Positions 40,557 through 51,399 of a DNA stretch of 64,000 bases are shown one piece after another. Each line of letters opens with the position of its first letter. The stretch's first letter is position 1. This DNA is from Anseranas semipalmata (taxonomy: Eukaryota; Chordata; Aves; Anseriformes; Anseranatidae), in contig VXAA01005241.1 in the NCBI GenBank assembly GCA_013399115.1, forward strand, positions 1-64,000, written 5' to 3'. The position numbers and the translations under genes were made by a program. The notes below the pieces were generated by a model. That model did not search any database. It was not told the DNA's origin and saw only the letters and a program-made list of their open reading frames with translations.

Positions 40557-40566
40557 TTTTTACTAG

Positions 40567-43339
40567 TATTGGCACAAGCTAAAATTTTGCTTTTTAATGG
40601 AAAAAAATGCCATGACAGAAAAACAAACAAACTCAATGTCAAACTGTACTACCTGTAATATTACTGTAACTACTTTACTGGTGTTACTTCCAAAAAGCTG
40701 CAATTAGTCATTGCACCAGCAGGTGAAATTTCATATCTAACTAAGTTAAGCCATTTGCAATAATGTAAGGGACTCAACTTGAATCAATGAAAGGTATAAG
40801 AAGATTGGTCTTGAAGAATGCCACATTTTAGCCGACATGAAAAGTTTTCAAATTTCATTTAATACCTAACACAGATGAATAAAATGAAGGTTTATGGTAT
40901 AGGACACCAATCACTCACTTCAGCTAATGAATAATGATACAATTTTATGAGTTTGAAAATCCCCATGATAGCCACGAAGTGTACACTTAACTATACTTTG
41001 ATGAACAGTATAAAAACTTGTCAAAATAATGAGGATGGTGAACAGAAACTACTGGAAACAGTCACCATATTCTTAAAAAGAGGTAATCATAGTATTATGT
41101 GATGCCAGTTTCTCTAAGTTGGCATTGCCCTGAAGTTTCAAAGTATGATTACTTTAGGCAAGTTCTTTAATGTTACAGAAATGGGTGAAATACATCAAGC
41201 AGGACTAGATTTGAAGTACAAGCAGCTTTGTCTTAACTGCAGCATATAATTACCAGATATTCTAAAGCCCACATAGCTAGTGGATATTGAAACATAGTAC
41301 AAAGAGTATTTTCCCTGAATAAATACAATTATATAATTACATTTGATATGCAATAAAACATTTAAAAAGTTTTATATTTTGTCTACATTTGAAAAAATTG
41401 CAAAGACTATGGATATGTTTATCTGTGCATGGACCATAACTACAAATTTAATAGAAATCTCCTCACCTTGAAGGGCCAGGATTTAGGCTTGGAAACAATT
41501 TTTTAGTTAACTAGCATTATTTTGTAGTTGTTTCATTCTTTCTATCTTTATTCTATTTTTTATCCATACAAGATACCAGTTTCAGTTATATATTTAGTTT
41601 GGTCAAGATTCTGTGAAGTTTATGCCATTAAGTAGTGTGTTATTTTGCGAACACAGTCACCAAGATATTTCTTAAGGAAAGAATGGTTCAGCAGAAGATT
41701 GGCAGAACTTGAACATCTGTGTCTCAGCTTTGTTTCCTCCAATAAAGCTGGATATGCTAGAGTTCTGTTCTATTACTTTGGGATGATGAATGTACTAAAC
41801 ATTATATTAGGATTTCAGATGTAACCTACCATAAGTTATATGTATTTTGGCTTGCACGTTTTTGTCATAGTTATATCCAATGGTTAACCAGATAGTAGTT
41901 AGTCCTGCTATTGCTTTGGCCTTTGTATTACCTCAAGATTCACTGAGACTGAAAAAAAAATCTCAGTCTAAAGCATAGTGAACATGAGCAATAATAGCTA
42001 TGATAATTCTCCCACAGTTCTGGTAATTGCTAAACCAGACTTATTTGTTTATATAACTTAAATCTGAACAGAAACAAAATGCAGACAGGTATCTTCCTTC
42101 TCAAGTTTCTTTAGATGAATAAGAAAAAATAAAACACAGAAGTTGTAACCTGCCATAACCAGCTAGTAAGCCTTAAGACTCAAGTTATATGAATTTCTTT
42201 AAAAGACTACAAAAGTAAATGCAAAAGACAATGTGTGTCTTTCCCCGTTTCTTGACAAGGAAAAGTATTTACTAGAACCATTGAGCTGTCATCTCTGTAA
42301 ATCCTTAGCTGTTTTACCCTGAAAATTTTAAGTTTTCCTTCCTAAGACTGATCCACCGGCAAAAAGAAACCATATTCATTAATTGTTGTGCACAGTGTTT
42401 AGAAAAAATGTGCAGTCTAACGATCTTACTTACATTTTGCTTCATGTGATTAACCTGTGTCCTCGGGTTGTATGTTTCCATAATCTGAGGCAGTGATGGA
42501 AATCCCAATTTAATAACTTGTCTTATCTTCTCAAAAAGTATCTGCATTTCTACATTGCAAAAGCTGATAAACTCTTTAGAAAACTTTGAGATCTATTAAG
42601 CTATGGAAAATGTTTCTACTCGTTATCCTTGAAAAGTACACAGCTATGGCATTTGCAAAGAGTTATAAAGGCAAAGATGTCTCCTAACCAAGCCTGGGTA
42701 CATGCATTCAGATTAGAAAGGAACTGATATAAATCTTCATTTAGAATATATATTACATCTTGATAATTTGAAATAAATAATTAAAAAATCAGTTTATTTA
42801 TTAGTAGGCATAAGTTTGGTGGGTTTTGCATTTCACGCTTCTTCCAAAGTTGGTAGTGTTTGCTTTATGTCAGAGTTGTGATATTTCAGAATTGAGTACT
42901 GCTATAAGAAAAGGGAAGTCTGGAAAGAAAGCAGACTTTGCTCTGTTTTCTAGAGCAAAATATTTCAGTTATCTGAGAGATCCAAATCCTCATATTCTTT
43001 GATGATCTGCTTATCAGCTACAGGACATACGCTTTTTTTTTTTTTTTTCAGTGCTGAAGTGGACAGATTTGCATTTAATTTTTTTAATCACTCAATTTTC
43101 ATCTTAATAGAAGACTACTTTCCAAGCTATGCAGGCAGTTGCTGTGACTGATTAAAGCAATAGACTCCAAAACAGATTTGTTTAAATCTTATTATTATTA
43201 TTATTAACCATAGTAGTAGTATTCATTATTCCATTGTCCCCTCATACATCTTGGGTCAATAAATGATCAGTCATATGTATTGCCCATCTTGTTAAATCTG
43301 CTTGTCTCACCGTTTCCTATGCCCTTTCACTTTCATCTC
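40567..43339. other. Unique AT-rich DNA, no gene seen
   Basis: No exon or transposon was recognised. The segment holds a T run at 43033-43048 and an ATT trinucleotide patch at 43188-43206. The minus-strand frame of 77 codons at 42314-42547 has no recognisable domain. Confidence 0.6.
43188..43206. repeat. (ATT)n microsatellite
   Basis: This is a short array of about six ATT units. Confidence 0.9.
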
Positions 43340-43740
43340 CTCTTGCTGCAGTGCAGAGCACTGGGTTTAAGGTGCCAGGTAGGATTAAAGGCATCCCAGG
43401 GAGAATTCGCCTTTGAAGTGGCGGAGAGTAAATGCTTCTTATCAGCTGTAAGTGCTCCCTGTGTCATTGGCTTTCATGGCTGTGGCATGTCATTTGTAAG
43501 GTTCTCTTATTTCTGCATGCTGTAGTAGAAGGTAATCTGTCAGCTTTTTAACAGTGCAACACAGGCTGAGGCTGTTCTTGGTGGATGATGGAGCCTGATT
43601 AGCGGTAAATTAGCATTATACAATATTCCTGTAGATGTAGAACATGAACTTCAATATGATTTTAAAATATATTATTCAATTGTCTTGCTGATTATGTTCT
43701 GCTGTTGCAAACATGCCGTGTGATGGCTGTGTCTTTTTTC
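43340..43740. promoter_or_regulatory. Candidate conserved non-coding element
   Basis: This is complex, repeat-free sequence that is noticeably less AT-rich than its flanks. It holds paired homeodomain-type cores in CCTGATTAGCGGTAAATTAG (43594-43613). Further words such as GATTAAAGGCATCCCAGGGA (43383-43402) and CATTGGCTTTCATGGCTGTG give it the texture of a deeply conserved element. An 81-codon frame (43280-43525) overlaps it but shows no domain. No conservation evidence is available from one sequence. Confidence 0.28.
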
Positions 43741-46234
43741 TACCCTCCGTGTTTCACCTGTTTTAGGAAGGACTGTACTCCCAAGAGTGTTTGGCTTATT
43801 GAATAGGAAGTCCCAGCTACAAACACTGTATTTGGATTCAGGAATAGGTTCTGCTGCGCATATGCAATAAAGAACTTGATCAGCAATACAAATATATGAT
43901 CAGTAGGTATCTGCTATATAAAAATCTGAATTTATCACCCTTCTTTGAGGGGCCTGTGTTCCTTGTTAGAGTATATAGGCAGAGAAATTCTGAATGTTGA
44001 AAATTTTAAATCCAAATTGCTTTGTTAGTTGTCCAAATTTAATAAAATTTTGTGTCCTACATTATTAGGTGATTGAACAATAAGTCTGTTGTTATACTGC
44101 ATATAGTCCACCAGACATCCAATTTTATTACTGGTTATTTACACAAATCAAAATCCTGTTCAGGGACTATTCTGTTCAAGCATTCCACACACAAATATAA
44201 TTTTCCAGGAGGGTTTCTGGCAATGAACTTGAACACTTGAATGTTTACAGTAAGTGAAGATGAAAGGTTTCAAAGTATGGCTGAATCATGGTTGAGTTGA
44301 AAATGAAAGATTCTCTTCTGAATTCTAGGGAATAAACAGGACACTCCAAACATTTATATTTGAAAAATAAACTGTTTATCCTCAGCTCACTTCAGAGCTG
44401 AGGGTCAATCACTAAGCTGATATTTCCAAGCACTACTCCTTCTGTAAACAAAGAAACTGCATACATACAAATAAATTTATTTCTGTAATTTCTGGTAAAT
44501 TTGAATGATTAGAGTCCAAAGGACTGTTTCTACTCTCACTTTCAGTGTTATAAAACAGAAAAAAAGAACTCTTTAAAGTGAGAAAATGGCTGAAATTTTC
44601 TTCAATGACCAATGATTAAGTCCCTCAATATATAATTGAATTGAATATCTAAGAGGAAATGCATTAAGAAAATCTTAAGCACAGAAAGTGATAAGTAAAA
44701 ATTGTATGGAAAACAGAAGCTGTTATACTGTGAGAGGAAATACAAGGTTTTATAAAAACTTGTGCAATTAACTTATGTAGGTTTAAGGCTACAGAGAAAG
44801 CAAAATCTACTTTGATTATTCTGATTTTATTTAATGTTGTTTTCAGTTGCCAGTGTAAGCATTCTTGTACTGATAGAACTTATGCTGAAAGAGTTCAGAT
44901 GACAGAATTAGGAAATTTTTATGTGATCCAAGGTATTTGAGCTCTTCTTTTTTGCTTTACAATTTTAAGAGAATAGTCTGACATACTATTGTATTTTAAA
45001 TTATTCTTGTCTATGTTACCTAAGTAACATAACTTACCTAAGTACATATTTTAAGCAATATGCAAATGTAATGCCTGTTCTTCCCACCTTTCACCCTCAT
45101 CCATCTAAAACCCCAACCTTCATATAACTTTGAATTTCTTTAATATCTCTATATCTTTTTCCATTAGTGGCAGTTCTGGATGACTTAAGTTTTACAGGCT
45201 CTTAACTTTTCTAACTTGGCTGACGTAGTTTCTCAACGGTGACAAACTTGCCGTGCATCAGAAGATATATATATGTTTGGAAAATTTAGTACCAGCAAAC
45301 CAATAAAGCCTCTCCAGAGAAAGCCTTGCTGAACACTGCACAGGAGCAACACATCAATCAATTTCTTAATGTAGTCACTTTACATCTTCCTTCTTTCCTT
45401 CCCTTTTGTTTATTTATTTAAAGAATCAGGCCAGATGCATTAATGATTTCTGTAAAGTCTTAACTTTAGATGACTTTTTTGCATTCATCTCTTTGTATTT
45501 ACATTGGATAAAATTTTATTTTTCAAAATAGAAGTGTTTATCTCTATAGGAAGGGAGAGAACATTGAATTCTTCAACAAGGAGTTTTGCTCAGGCAAAAA
45601 TACCGTTTTTAGTAAAAAAAAATAATCTAAACATATTAATTTTGATGTTTCTTTTTTCAAATGTAATTAAGAGCAACAACATCACTTGTAACCACATTTT
45701 CTGCCTCTGTAAATAATAGATAAACCTCAGCTCTAAGGCAAGCAGAGGTGACCATATTTAGAAGAATGGAGATATTGTAAACTTATGAAAAGTTTTCCCA
45801 AAGCTCATCAAATGAGATCGGGCCCTAAACCATACAGTTTTGCTACTCCATTTTTTTTTCAGTGAGCTTTAGAACCTGACCATGATAATATACTTGCTGA
45901 GCATAAATATATGAAGCATTCTTGTGAAATCAGTGTCATGACTACAGAATCATGTACTTAATGTTAAAGAAAAAGTATTTGCAGGTTCAGGGTACTGTCA
46001 TATTCAGAGAACAGAAGAAAAGTCAGTGCTTCCCGGTGGTTGGAAGTGAAGGGATTGTTTGTGGCCTATTGATGTAATCATACCTCCTGATCTAGACAGT
46101 CTGAGAAAATGCTGTTGCTAATTATCACAGAGAATTGTTAAAATATCCCTACCCATTCTGGCAGCAGTGGATCAGGAAAACATGTCCATTCCAGATGGAA
46201 TTAGACAGGACTCATCAGAACCAAATCTGCATAT
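43741..46234. other. Unique AT-rich DNA, no gene seen
   Basis: No exon or transposon was recognised. A perfect 9-bp hairpin (CCTCAGCTC and GAGCTGAGG around ACTTCA) lies at 44380-44403. A local repeat of TTACCTAAGTA lies at about 45018-45044. The CR1 copy to the right may begin somewhat before 46,235, but the first convincing match is there. Confidence 0.55.
44380..44403. repeat. Perfect 9-bp hairpin
   Basis: CCTCAGCTC (44380-44388) and GAGCTGAGG (44395-44403) are exact reverse complements with a six-base loop. No RNA family is recognised, and hairpins of this size are expected occasionally by chance in 64 kb. Confidence 0.9.
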
Positions 46235-46977
46235 TAGATATATTATGCTGGGTGATAAACTGGGTGAATGGTAGAGCTCAAAGAGTTGTAGTGAATGGGG
46301 TGATATCTGGCTGGTTAACAGTCACAAGTGGTGTTCTACAAGGCCTGATCTTGGTGCCAGTTCTGTTCAGTATTTTTATCAATGATCTAGATGCATCCCT
46401 AGTAAATTTTCTGATGATACCAAACTGGGAGGTGCTGTTGACTCTCTTGAGGGATGAGAGGCTTTGCAGAGGGATCTAGTAGATTGTAGCATTAGGCCAT
46501 CAGAAATTGCATGAAATTTAACAAGAACAAATGCCAGATTCTGCACTTGAGATGGAGTAAAGCTGGATGTAAGTACTGGGATGTAAGACTGGGAGATGAG
46601 CAGCCTTGTAGAGGCATCTGGGGATGCTGGTTGACAGCACGCTCAACACGAGCCAGCAGTGCACCCTAACATCAAAGAGGGCAAATCACATTTTGGGTTG
46701 CATTGAACATGCCTTAACCATCCAGTCAAAAGAGATGACTCTCCCACTACATTTAGCATTGGTGCAGCCTCACCAGGAATATTGTGTGCAGTTCTGGGCT
46801 CCACAATATAAAAATGATGTTAAGATACTTGAAAGGATCCAGAGGAGAGACACAAAGCTGGTTAAAGGGCTGGAAGGCATGTCCTACAAGGAGCAGCTGA
46901 GGACATTGGATTTGTTAAGCTTGGAGAAAAGTAGGTTGAAGGGTGAGGTCACTGCTCTCTACAACTTCCTGAGGAGG
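46235..46977 (+). mobile_element. CR1 LINE, 5'- and 3'-truncated ORF2 fragment
   Basis: This is a relic of CR1 ORF2 covering the second half of the reverse transcriptase and the C-terminal region. Translation shows WVNGRAQRVVVNG, then TSGVLQGLILVPVLFSIFIN (the conserved segment before motif C). The active-site box appears as FSDDTKLGG at 46407-46433, in a frame shifted from the upstream part. The usual box is FADD, so both aspartates survive. Downstream, LVQPHQEYCVQFWAPQYKND and LERIQRRDTKLVKGLEGMSY match the CR1 C-terminal region, ending with LSLEKSRLKGEVTALYNFL. The element stops abruptly after CTTCCTGAGGAGGGGAAGGA, without its 3' UTR or tail, and meets the GC-rich repeat. The start is approximate. 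Confidence 0.9.
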
Positions 46978-47442
46978 GGAAGGAGGGCAGCTCCCGCCAG
47001 GCCTCCTGTTCCTGCGTGGGCTCCTCTCCACGGGCTGCAGCTCCGGCCCGGGGCCTGCTCCTGTGGGGGCTCCCATGGGCCGCAGCCTCCTTCAGGCCAC
47101 ATCCACCTGCTCCATGGGGGCTCCTCCATGGCTGCAGCGTGGAGATCTGCTCCGTGGGGTACCCATGGGCTGCAGGGGGACAGCCTGCTCCACCATGGGC
47201 CTCTCCACGGGCCACAGGGGAACTTCTGCTGCGGCGCCTGGAGCCCCTCCTGCCCTTCTTCTGCACTAACCTGGGTGCCTGCAGGGCTGTTTCTCACTCC
47301 TCTCTCCCAGCTGCTGTTGCACAGACGTTTTTTCCCTTTCTTAAAACTGCTCTCCCAGAAGCACAACCAGCGTCGCTCCCTGGCTCAGCTCTGGCCAGTG
47401 GCAGGTCCCTTTTGGAGCCGGCTGGAGCTGGCTCTTGTCTGA
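46624..47442 (+). pseudogene. Chimeric open frame: CR1 ORF2 remnant fused to GC-rich repeat
   Basis: A 272-codon frame begins inside the CR1 copy and continues without a stop through most of the GC-rich repeat. Residues 1 to about 118 are recognisable as the CR1 ORF2 C-terminal region. The remainder is low-complexity, rich in Gly, Pro, Ser, Leu and His, and simply translates the GC-rich repeat. The ATG lies within the decayed element and has no promoter or upstream frame, so this is most likely a chance fusion that automated gene finders could call as a protein. Confidence 0.75.
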
Positions 47443-47530
47443 CATGGGGCATCTCCTGGGCTCTGCTCACAGAGGCCACCCCTGCAGCCCAGCTGCTACC
47501 AGACCCATGCCATGCAAACCCAATACATGG
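46978..47530. repeat. GC-rich interspersed repeat, probably retroelement-derived
   Basis: A sharply bounded block of about 550 bases is far richer in G and C than the rest of the window. Its left part consists of degenerate repeats built on CCATGGGCTGCAG and CTGCTCC (47018-47231). Its right part is unique and ends near CATGCAAACCCAATACATGG. From memory the whole block resembles a GC-rich repeat scattered through many neoavian genomes, possibly an endogenous retrovirus long terminal repeat or internal segment. I cannot name the family or fix its orientation. Long open frames appear on both strands (for example 47016-47564 plus and 46959-47366 minus), as expected when stop codons are rare in GC-rich DNA, and they are not supported as genes. 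Confidence 0.7.
47018..47231. repeat. Degenerate 40-50 bp tandem units inside the GC-rich repeat
   Basis: About five units share the pattern CC(A/T)(C/T)GGGC(T/C)GCAG followed some 15-25 bases later by CTGCTCC. The CTGCTCC or CTGCTGC ends fall near 47061, 47112, 47152, 47191 and 47231. Spacing varies from roughly 38 to 51 bases, so the array is old or was variable from the start. Confidence 0.65.
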
Positions 47531-48676
47531 ACAAGTCAAGTCATATCTGAAAGAAAACACTTGACAGAGTGTGGTGTACTTCAGGAAATTTCAAAATGAA
47601 AGTAACAGGTTTCAGACTCATATTTGTACAGATCATGGACACTAAAAGATATTATTGTTCCACAGCTATTGTTATGCTGATTCACAGACATTTGCTTTAT
47701 TATAACATCTCTCAAAAATGAAATGATCAGAGAGACTAGGAAATTCAATTTCTGAAATGTTTGAAAATTTTTCATCAAAGCCAGTATAATTTCAGGGATA
47801 TTGGCTCGAATATGTTATGGAAATATTATGTACTAAGAGTGTTAATTCCTCAACAGGCACATAACGCAGAACAGCAAATTGTTCAAAAGAGCTTGGGCAA
47901 AATAATCATGATACAGTCAAGGTGGTTCATGATGCAGATAATCAGATTCTGACAATGACACATTGCATGGAATGGAAAAAGTAAAGAAATTCAAAGTGTA
48001 ATGGAATATTTTCAGAAACATTGATATTGTCTGTTTCTACTTTCTCTCTTGCTTTGAAAGTGGGCCCTTTTTATTAAATTTTCTTGAAATTAATTTGAGA
48101 GGCTACATAATATCTGACAGATTTTTTTTTTTCAATTTTTCCTCATTTCTTTGTCTTTACAAAATACATTTGGTCAGCCATATATATATAATTCTGTCAT
48201 GTTGTTGTCACCTTTTCTGTATAATTACAGGAAATTTTCATTCTCAATTTCTCTGGTTTGGTAACAATTGTGTTCCTTTAGTAACAGAATTCCTTGTTTA
48301 ACCACATGAACTTAGAATTATTATTTTTACTTCTTTGAATAGCACTGTCCTATGTATAGTGATTTATAGAACCTGAATCTCTACTGTATGTTTAGCTACA
48401 TACACAAACTGTGTTTGAGGCTCAGCTGGAGCAAATATGGCAATGCAAATACATATCAGGTAAAGATTTGATCCACTTAGTGCAGAGTAGGTATATATTA
48501 GTATTATTTATGCCTGGGAACACACGTATAAATGACAACATCTTAGAAGATATTAGCCAATAGATTGTTGGCTCTGCAAGTCCTGAATTGCAAGTGATAT
48601 TCTACTAGGCAATCCATCCTGCAGTCCTCTGAAAAGAGGAGTGTAGCAATGATGTGAAAGGTCCAGAAGCATGAAG

Positions 48677-48700
48677 AATAAATAAATAAATAAATAAATA
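48677..48700. repeat. (AAAT)n microsatellite
   Basis: Six perfect AATA or AAAT units occur in a row. Confidence 0.95.
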
Positions 48701-50044
48701 GCAGAAGCATAAGACTCCACATATAGATTTTCAATTAGTTTTTTTTTAATAAGTATATTTAATAAGAAAAAAAGAATTTTTGAAATTAGAGTTTGAATAT
48801 CTGGATTTCCAATTAAAGGTTTGGACTTGTCTCTGTAGCCACTGTGGTTCTGAGGGTGCAAACCTGAAAATGTAATTCAAATAGTTCTTGTTTTGTCTTG
48901 ATTTCTTAATATGTTTGCCCTATCTAGGCGTTATCTAGACTGAAGCGTGAACATATTACCTAATGAAAATGTGTAGCAAAATTACAATGCAACTGAAATT
49001 TATATGCTTAGATAACAAATACATTCATTAAAAACAGTTGTCCTTGCGAGGATTAAATACAGTGGACTGACGGTGAGTGCAGTAAGAAAAGGGAGCATCA
49101 GGCTCTCGTTATGGATAAATTTGCTCTTTATTGTTACAGACATATTTATACAAACAGAATAGCAACACTTTTACTTACTGATAGAAGTTATATTATTAAT
49201 ATGCTATCTTGGGTACACTGGGATTAATAGTGTTTTAAATATCTAGTCAGATACTACTATTATCTATCTTTTCAACACAGCAAGATTTTTTCTGATTGAC
49301 AGTTCATGAATCATGATTAATATTAGAAAAGTCTCTTGAAATATTAATTTGTTTCAGGTTTATATACATACAGAAAAAAATCATTAGTAATAACAGTTTT
49401 ACTCCATCAGCATAGTTTTATGGGTGTGCTTACTTATTGTACGTAAGTCTTCCTTTTGTGTTGAGTGTGTTTATAAGACTCAATCCAATAAGAGCAAATA
49501 AAACATTTCATGGAAGATGCAATTGATTAATTGATTCAGTAAGATTACATTTATTTCCATCATTTATTTCCAACACACTCTTGACAGATATCAGGGGCTG
49601 AATGTGTAGTACTGCTTAATGGTAATAACAGTCAAAGCGATGTTTAAAATAGATGAGGAAAATTAAAACCAGTGTTAAAATAACTTGGACATGCTTGTAG
49701 CCTTAACAAGATACGTGATGGCTTCACACATCACTCACTTAAAAGTGTGACCCTGTGCCCTGCTATTTAACATATCAGTATCCATAAGATCACTGGAAGT
49801 TGACTTTATTTGTTATCACTATAGACTATGATGACTGGAGTCATAAAGTAGTGTAGACCTTACTAAGGTACTTTCTCTCTTTCCCTGTCTTCCTCTCTCG
49901 TCTACATGTAATTACACATAATCAGCACTAAACACCCATCAAATAAGACACAGAAGCAGTCTACAAAATGAAATCAGAACACAGGTCTCCTCTGCAGGTG
50001 TTCTGCTTTATTGGGTGGGAAGGAATTAGATTCCCTGTTGTTCC

Positions 50045-50061
50045 TTTTTTTTTTTTTTTTT
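50045..50061. repeat. Poly-T run
   Basis: This is an uninterrupted run of 17 T with no associated retrocopy recognised. Confidence 0.9.
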
Positions 50062-50200
50062 CTCCTGGACAAAACAAAAATACTGAATACTTTTTTGAAA
50101 ATTTTCAAAGCTACAGCAGGGGAATAAAGAGTGCATGACTCCTTGAAAAACTGTAGTGTGGTGCTTTATGGGCAAACATGCAAATTTGAATCCTCTCAAT

Positions 50201-50471
50201 CATAGAATCACAGAATCACAGAATGGTTGAGGTTGGAAGGGACCTCTAGAGATCATCTAGTCCAACCCCCCTACTCAAGCAGGGTCACCTAGAGCACGTT
50301 GCACAGGATCGCATCCAGGCAGGTTTTGAATATCTCCAAGGAAGGAGACTCCACAGCCTCTCTGGGCAACCTGTTCCAGGGCTCTGTCACCCAAACCATA
50401 AAGAAGTGCTTCCTCATATGGCGATGAAACCTCCTGTGCATCAATTTATACCTATTACCCCTTGTCCTATC
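50201..50471 (-). mobile_element. CR1 LINE, 3' end, minus strand
   Basis: This is a CR1 3' end inserted in antisense orientation. Reading the plus strand, it starts with the reverse complement of the octamer tail (CATAGAATCACAGAATCACA), then GGTTGAGGTTGGAAGGGACC and GATCATCTAGTCCAACCCCC. These are followed by CTCTGGGCAACCTGTTCCAG and TATTACCCCTTGTCCTATCT. It is 5'-truncated at about 50,471, as is usual for CR1. It looks the least diverged of the five copies by eye, so it is probably the youngest. No coding part is present. Confidence 0.96.
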
Positions 50472-51196
50472 TCAAGCTGAGGAGGACATTTTATGCAGGC
50501 TTTCTAGCCTCTCTGAACTAACATATAGAAAAGGCAGAAATGCACAGTCACCTCTGTCTTGTTTCACTGTGATTTTGAATAGAAACATTTGTGCCCCATA
50601 TGGTTTCTACAGAGCTTACTGCTGATGTGTAATAATTCCTGTCAGGACCTGAGGATCCTGATGAGACATATTCATGACCTTAGTGCTGAACTGTTTAGGT
50701 CAGTAAAGATGACAGAATTCCTTGGCTTTTGTCAAAGTAAATAAGATTTATAGGAAATTTAGGAAACTCTACTGATGAAAATTGAGATACATACAAAATT
50801 TAGGCACCTACCTCCTCAGTAAGAAAGTGTCTGAGCATGTGTTTCAGGGGATTGCACTTAAATTCTTAATAAAACTAACTGGCAATTCTTACAGACTCTA
50901 TGTAAGGTAATTTTATAAAGATGTTCATTTGTGTAAGCTTTTTTTACTGCCCTCAATTACGTATTCTGAATTCATAGAACACTTTCTTATCTTACTGCTT
51001 GTCAAGAAACAAGGGACACTTTATCTCTTTTCACAACAAGTCTCATCTAAAAATATTCCAGGGTACCTCTTCGTCCCATTATAGTTGATGGATACATTTC
51101 TATTGCTTTAGTTTACTTTCTGCTTCTCTTGGAGGTCATCAGCTAACTCTCTAATCATATTGCTTTATTTGTCTATAACAGGACAGATCAGATCTA
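50472..51196. other. Unique DNA, no gene seen
   Basis: AT-rich sequence between the minus-strand CR1 and an ancient inverted-repeat relic. No exon or simple repeat of note was seen. Confidence 0.6.
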
Positions 51197-51250
51197 AGGT
51201 CCATTGAAGTCAATAGGCATCTTTTCAAATGACTTCAATCAGTCTGAGCT
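51197..51250. repeat. Probable ancient amniote repeat relic with 10-bp inverted repeat
   Basis: ATTGAAGTCA (51203-51212) and its exact reverse complement TGACTTCAAT (51230-51239) flank a 17-base spacer. From memory, the CATTGAAGTCAAT and ATTGACTTCAAT pair, with a spacer of about this size and a nearby CAGATCAGATCTAAGG-like word, is typical of an old interspersed repeat common in turtles, crocodilians and birds. I cannot name the family with certainty. Confidence 0.5.
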
Positions 51251-51399
51251 TACAGTTCAGGTGAAAGATGATGCATAAAAAGTAAGTTTATTCTATTTTA
51301 TAGAAAAGGAGTTTCAAAGTAATACGTCTTGGAAGTCACTGTCATGATATACAAGAAATTCTGAATGCAAATGTTTTTTCTACTTTGTACACAGAATTA

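Larger units (their letters stand above)
47531..50200. other. Unique AT-rich DNA, no gene seen
   Basis: No CR1 sequence resumes to the right of the GC-rich repeat. No exon was recognised. Simple repeats include a TATATATATA patch near 48181, the AAAT array at 48677-48700 and a T run at 50045-50061. Confidence 0.6.

Noticed and set aside
40533..40561. Hairpin followed by T5, resembling an intrinsic or Pol III terminator
   Set aside because: The context is eukaryotic, with no recognisable Pol III A or B box upstream, so a terminator call is not supported.
46949..47560. Several frames of 88-182 codons on both strands of the GC-rich block
   Set aside because: Stop codons are rare in GC-rich DNA; the frames overlap one another on both strands and show low-complexity translation.
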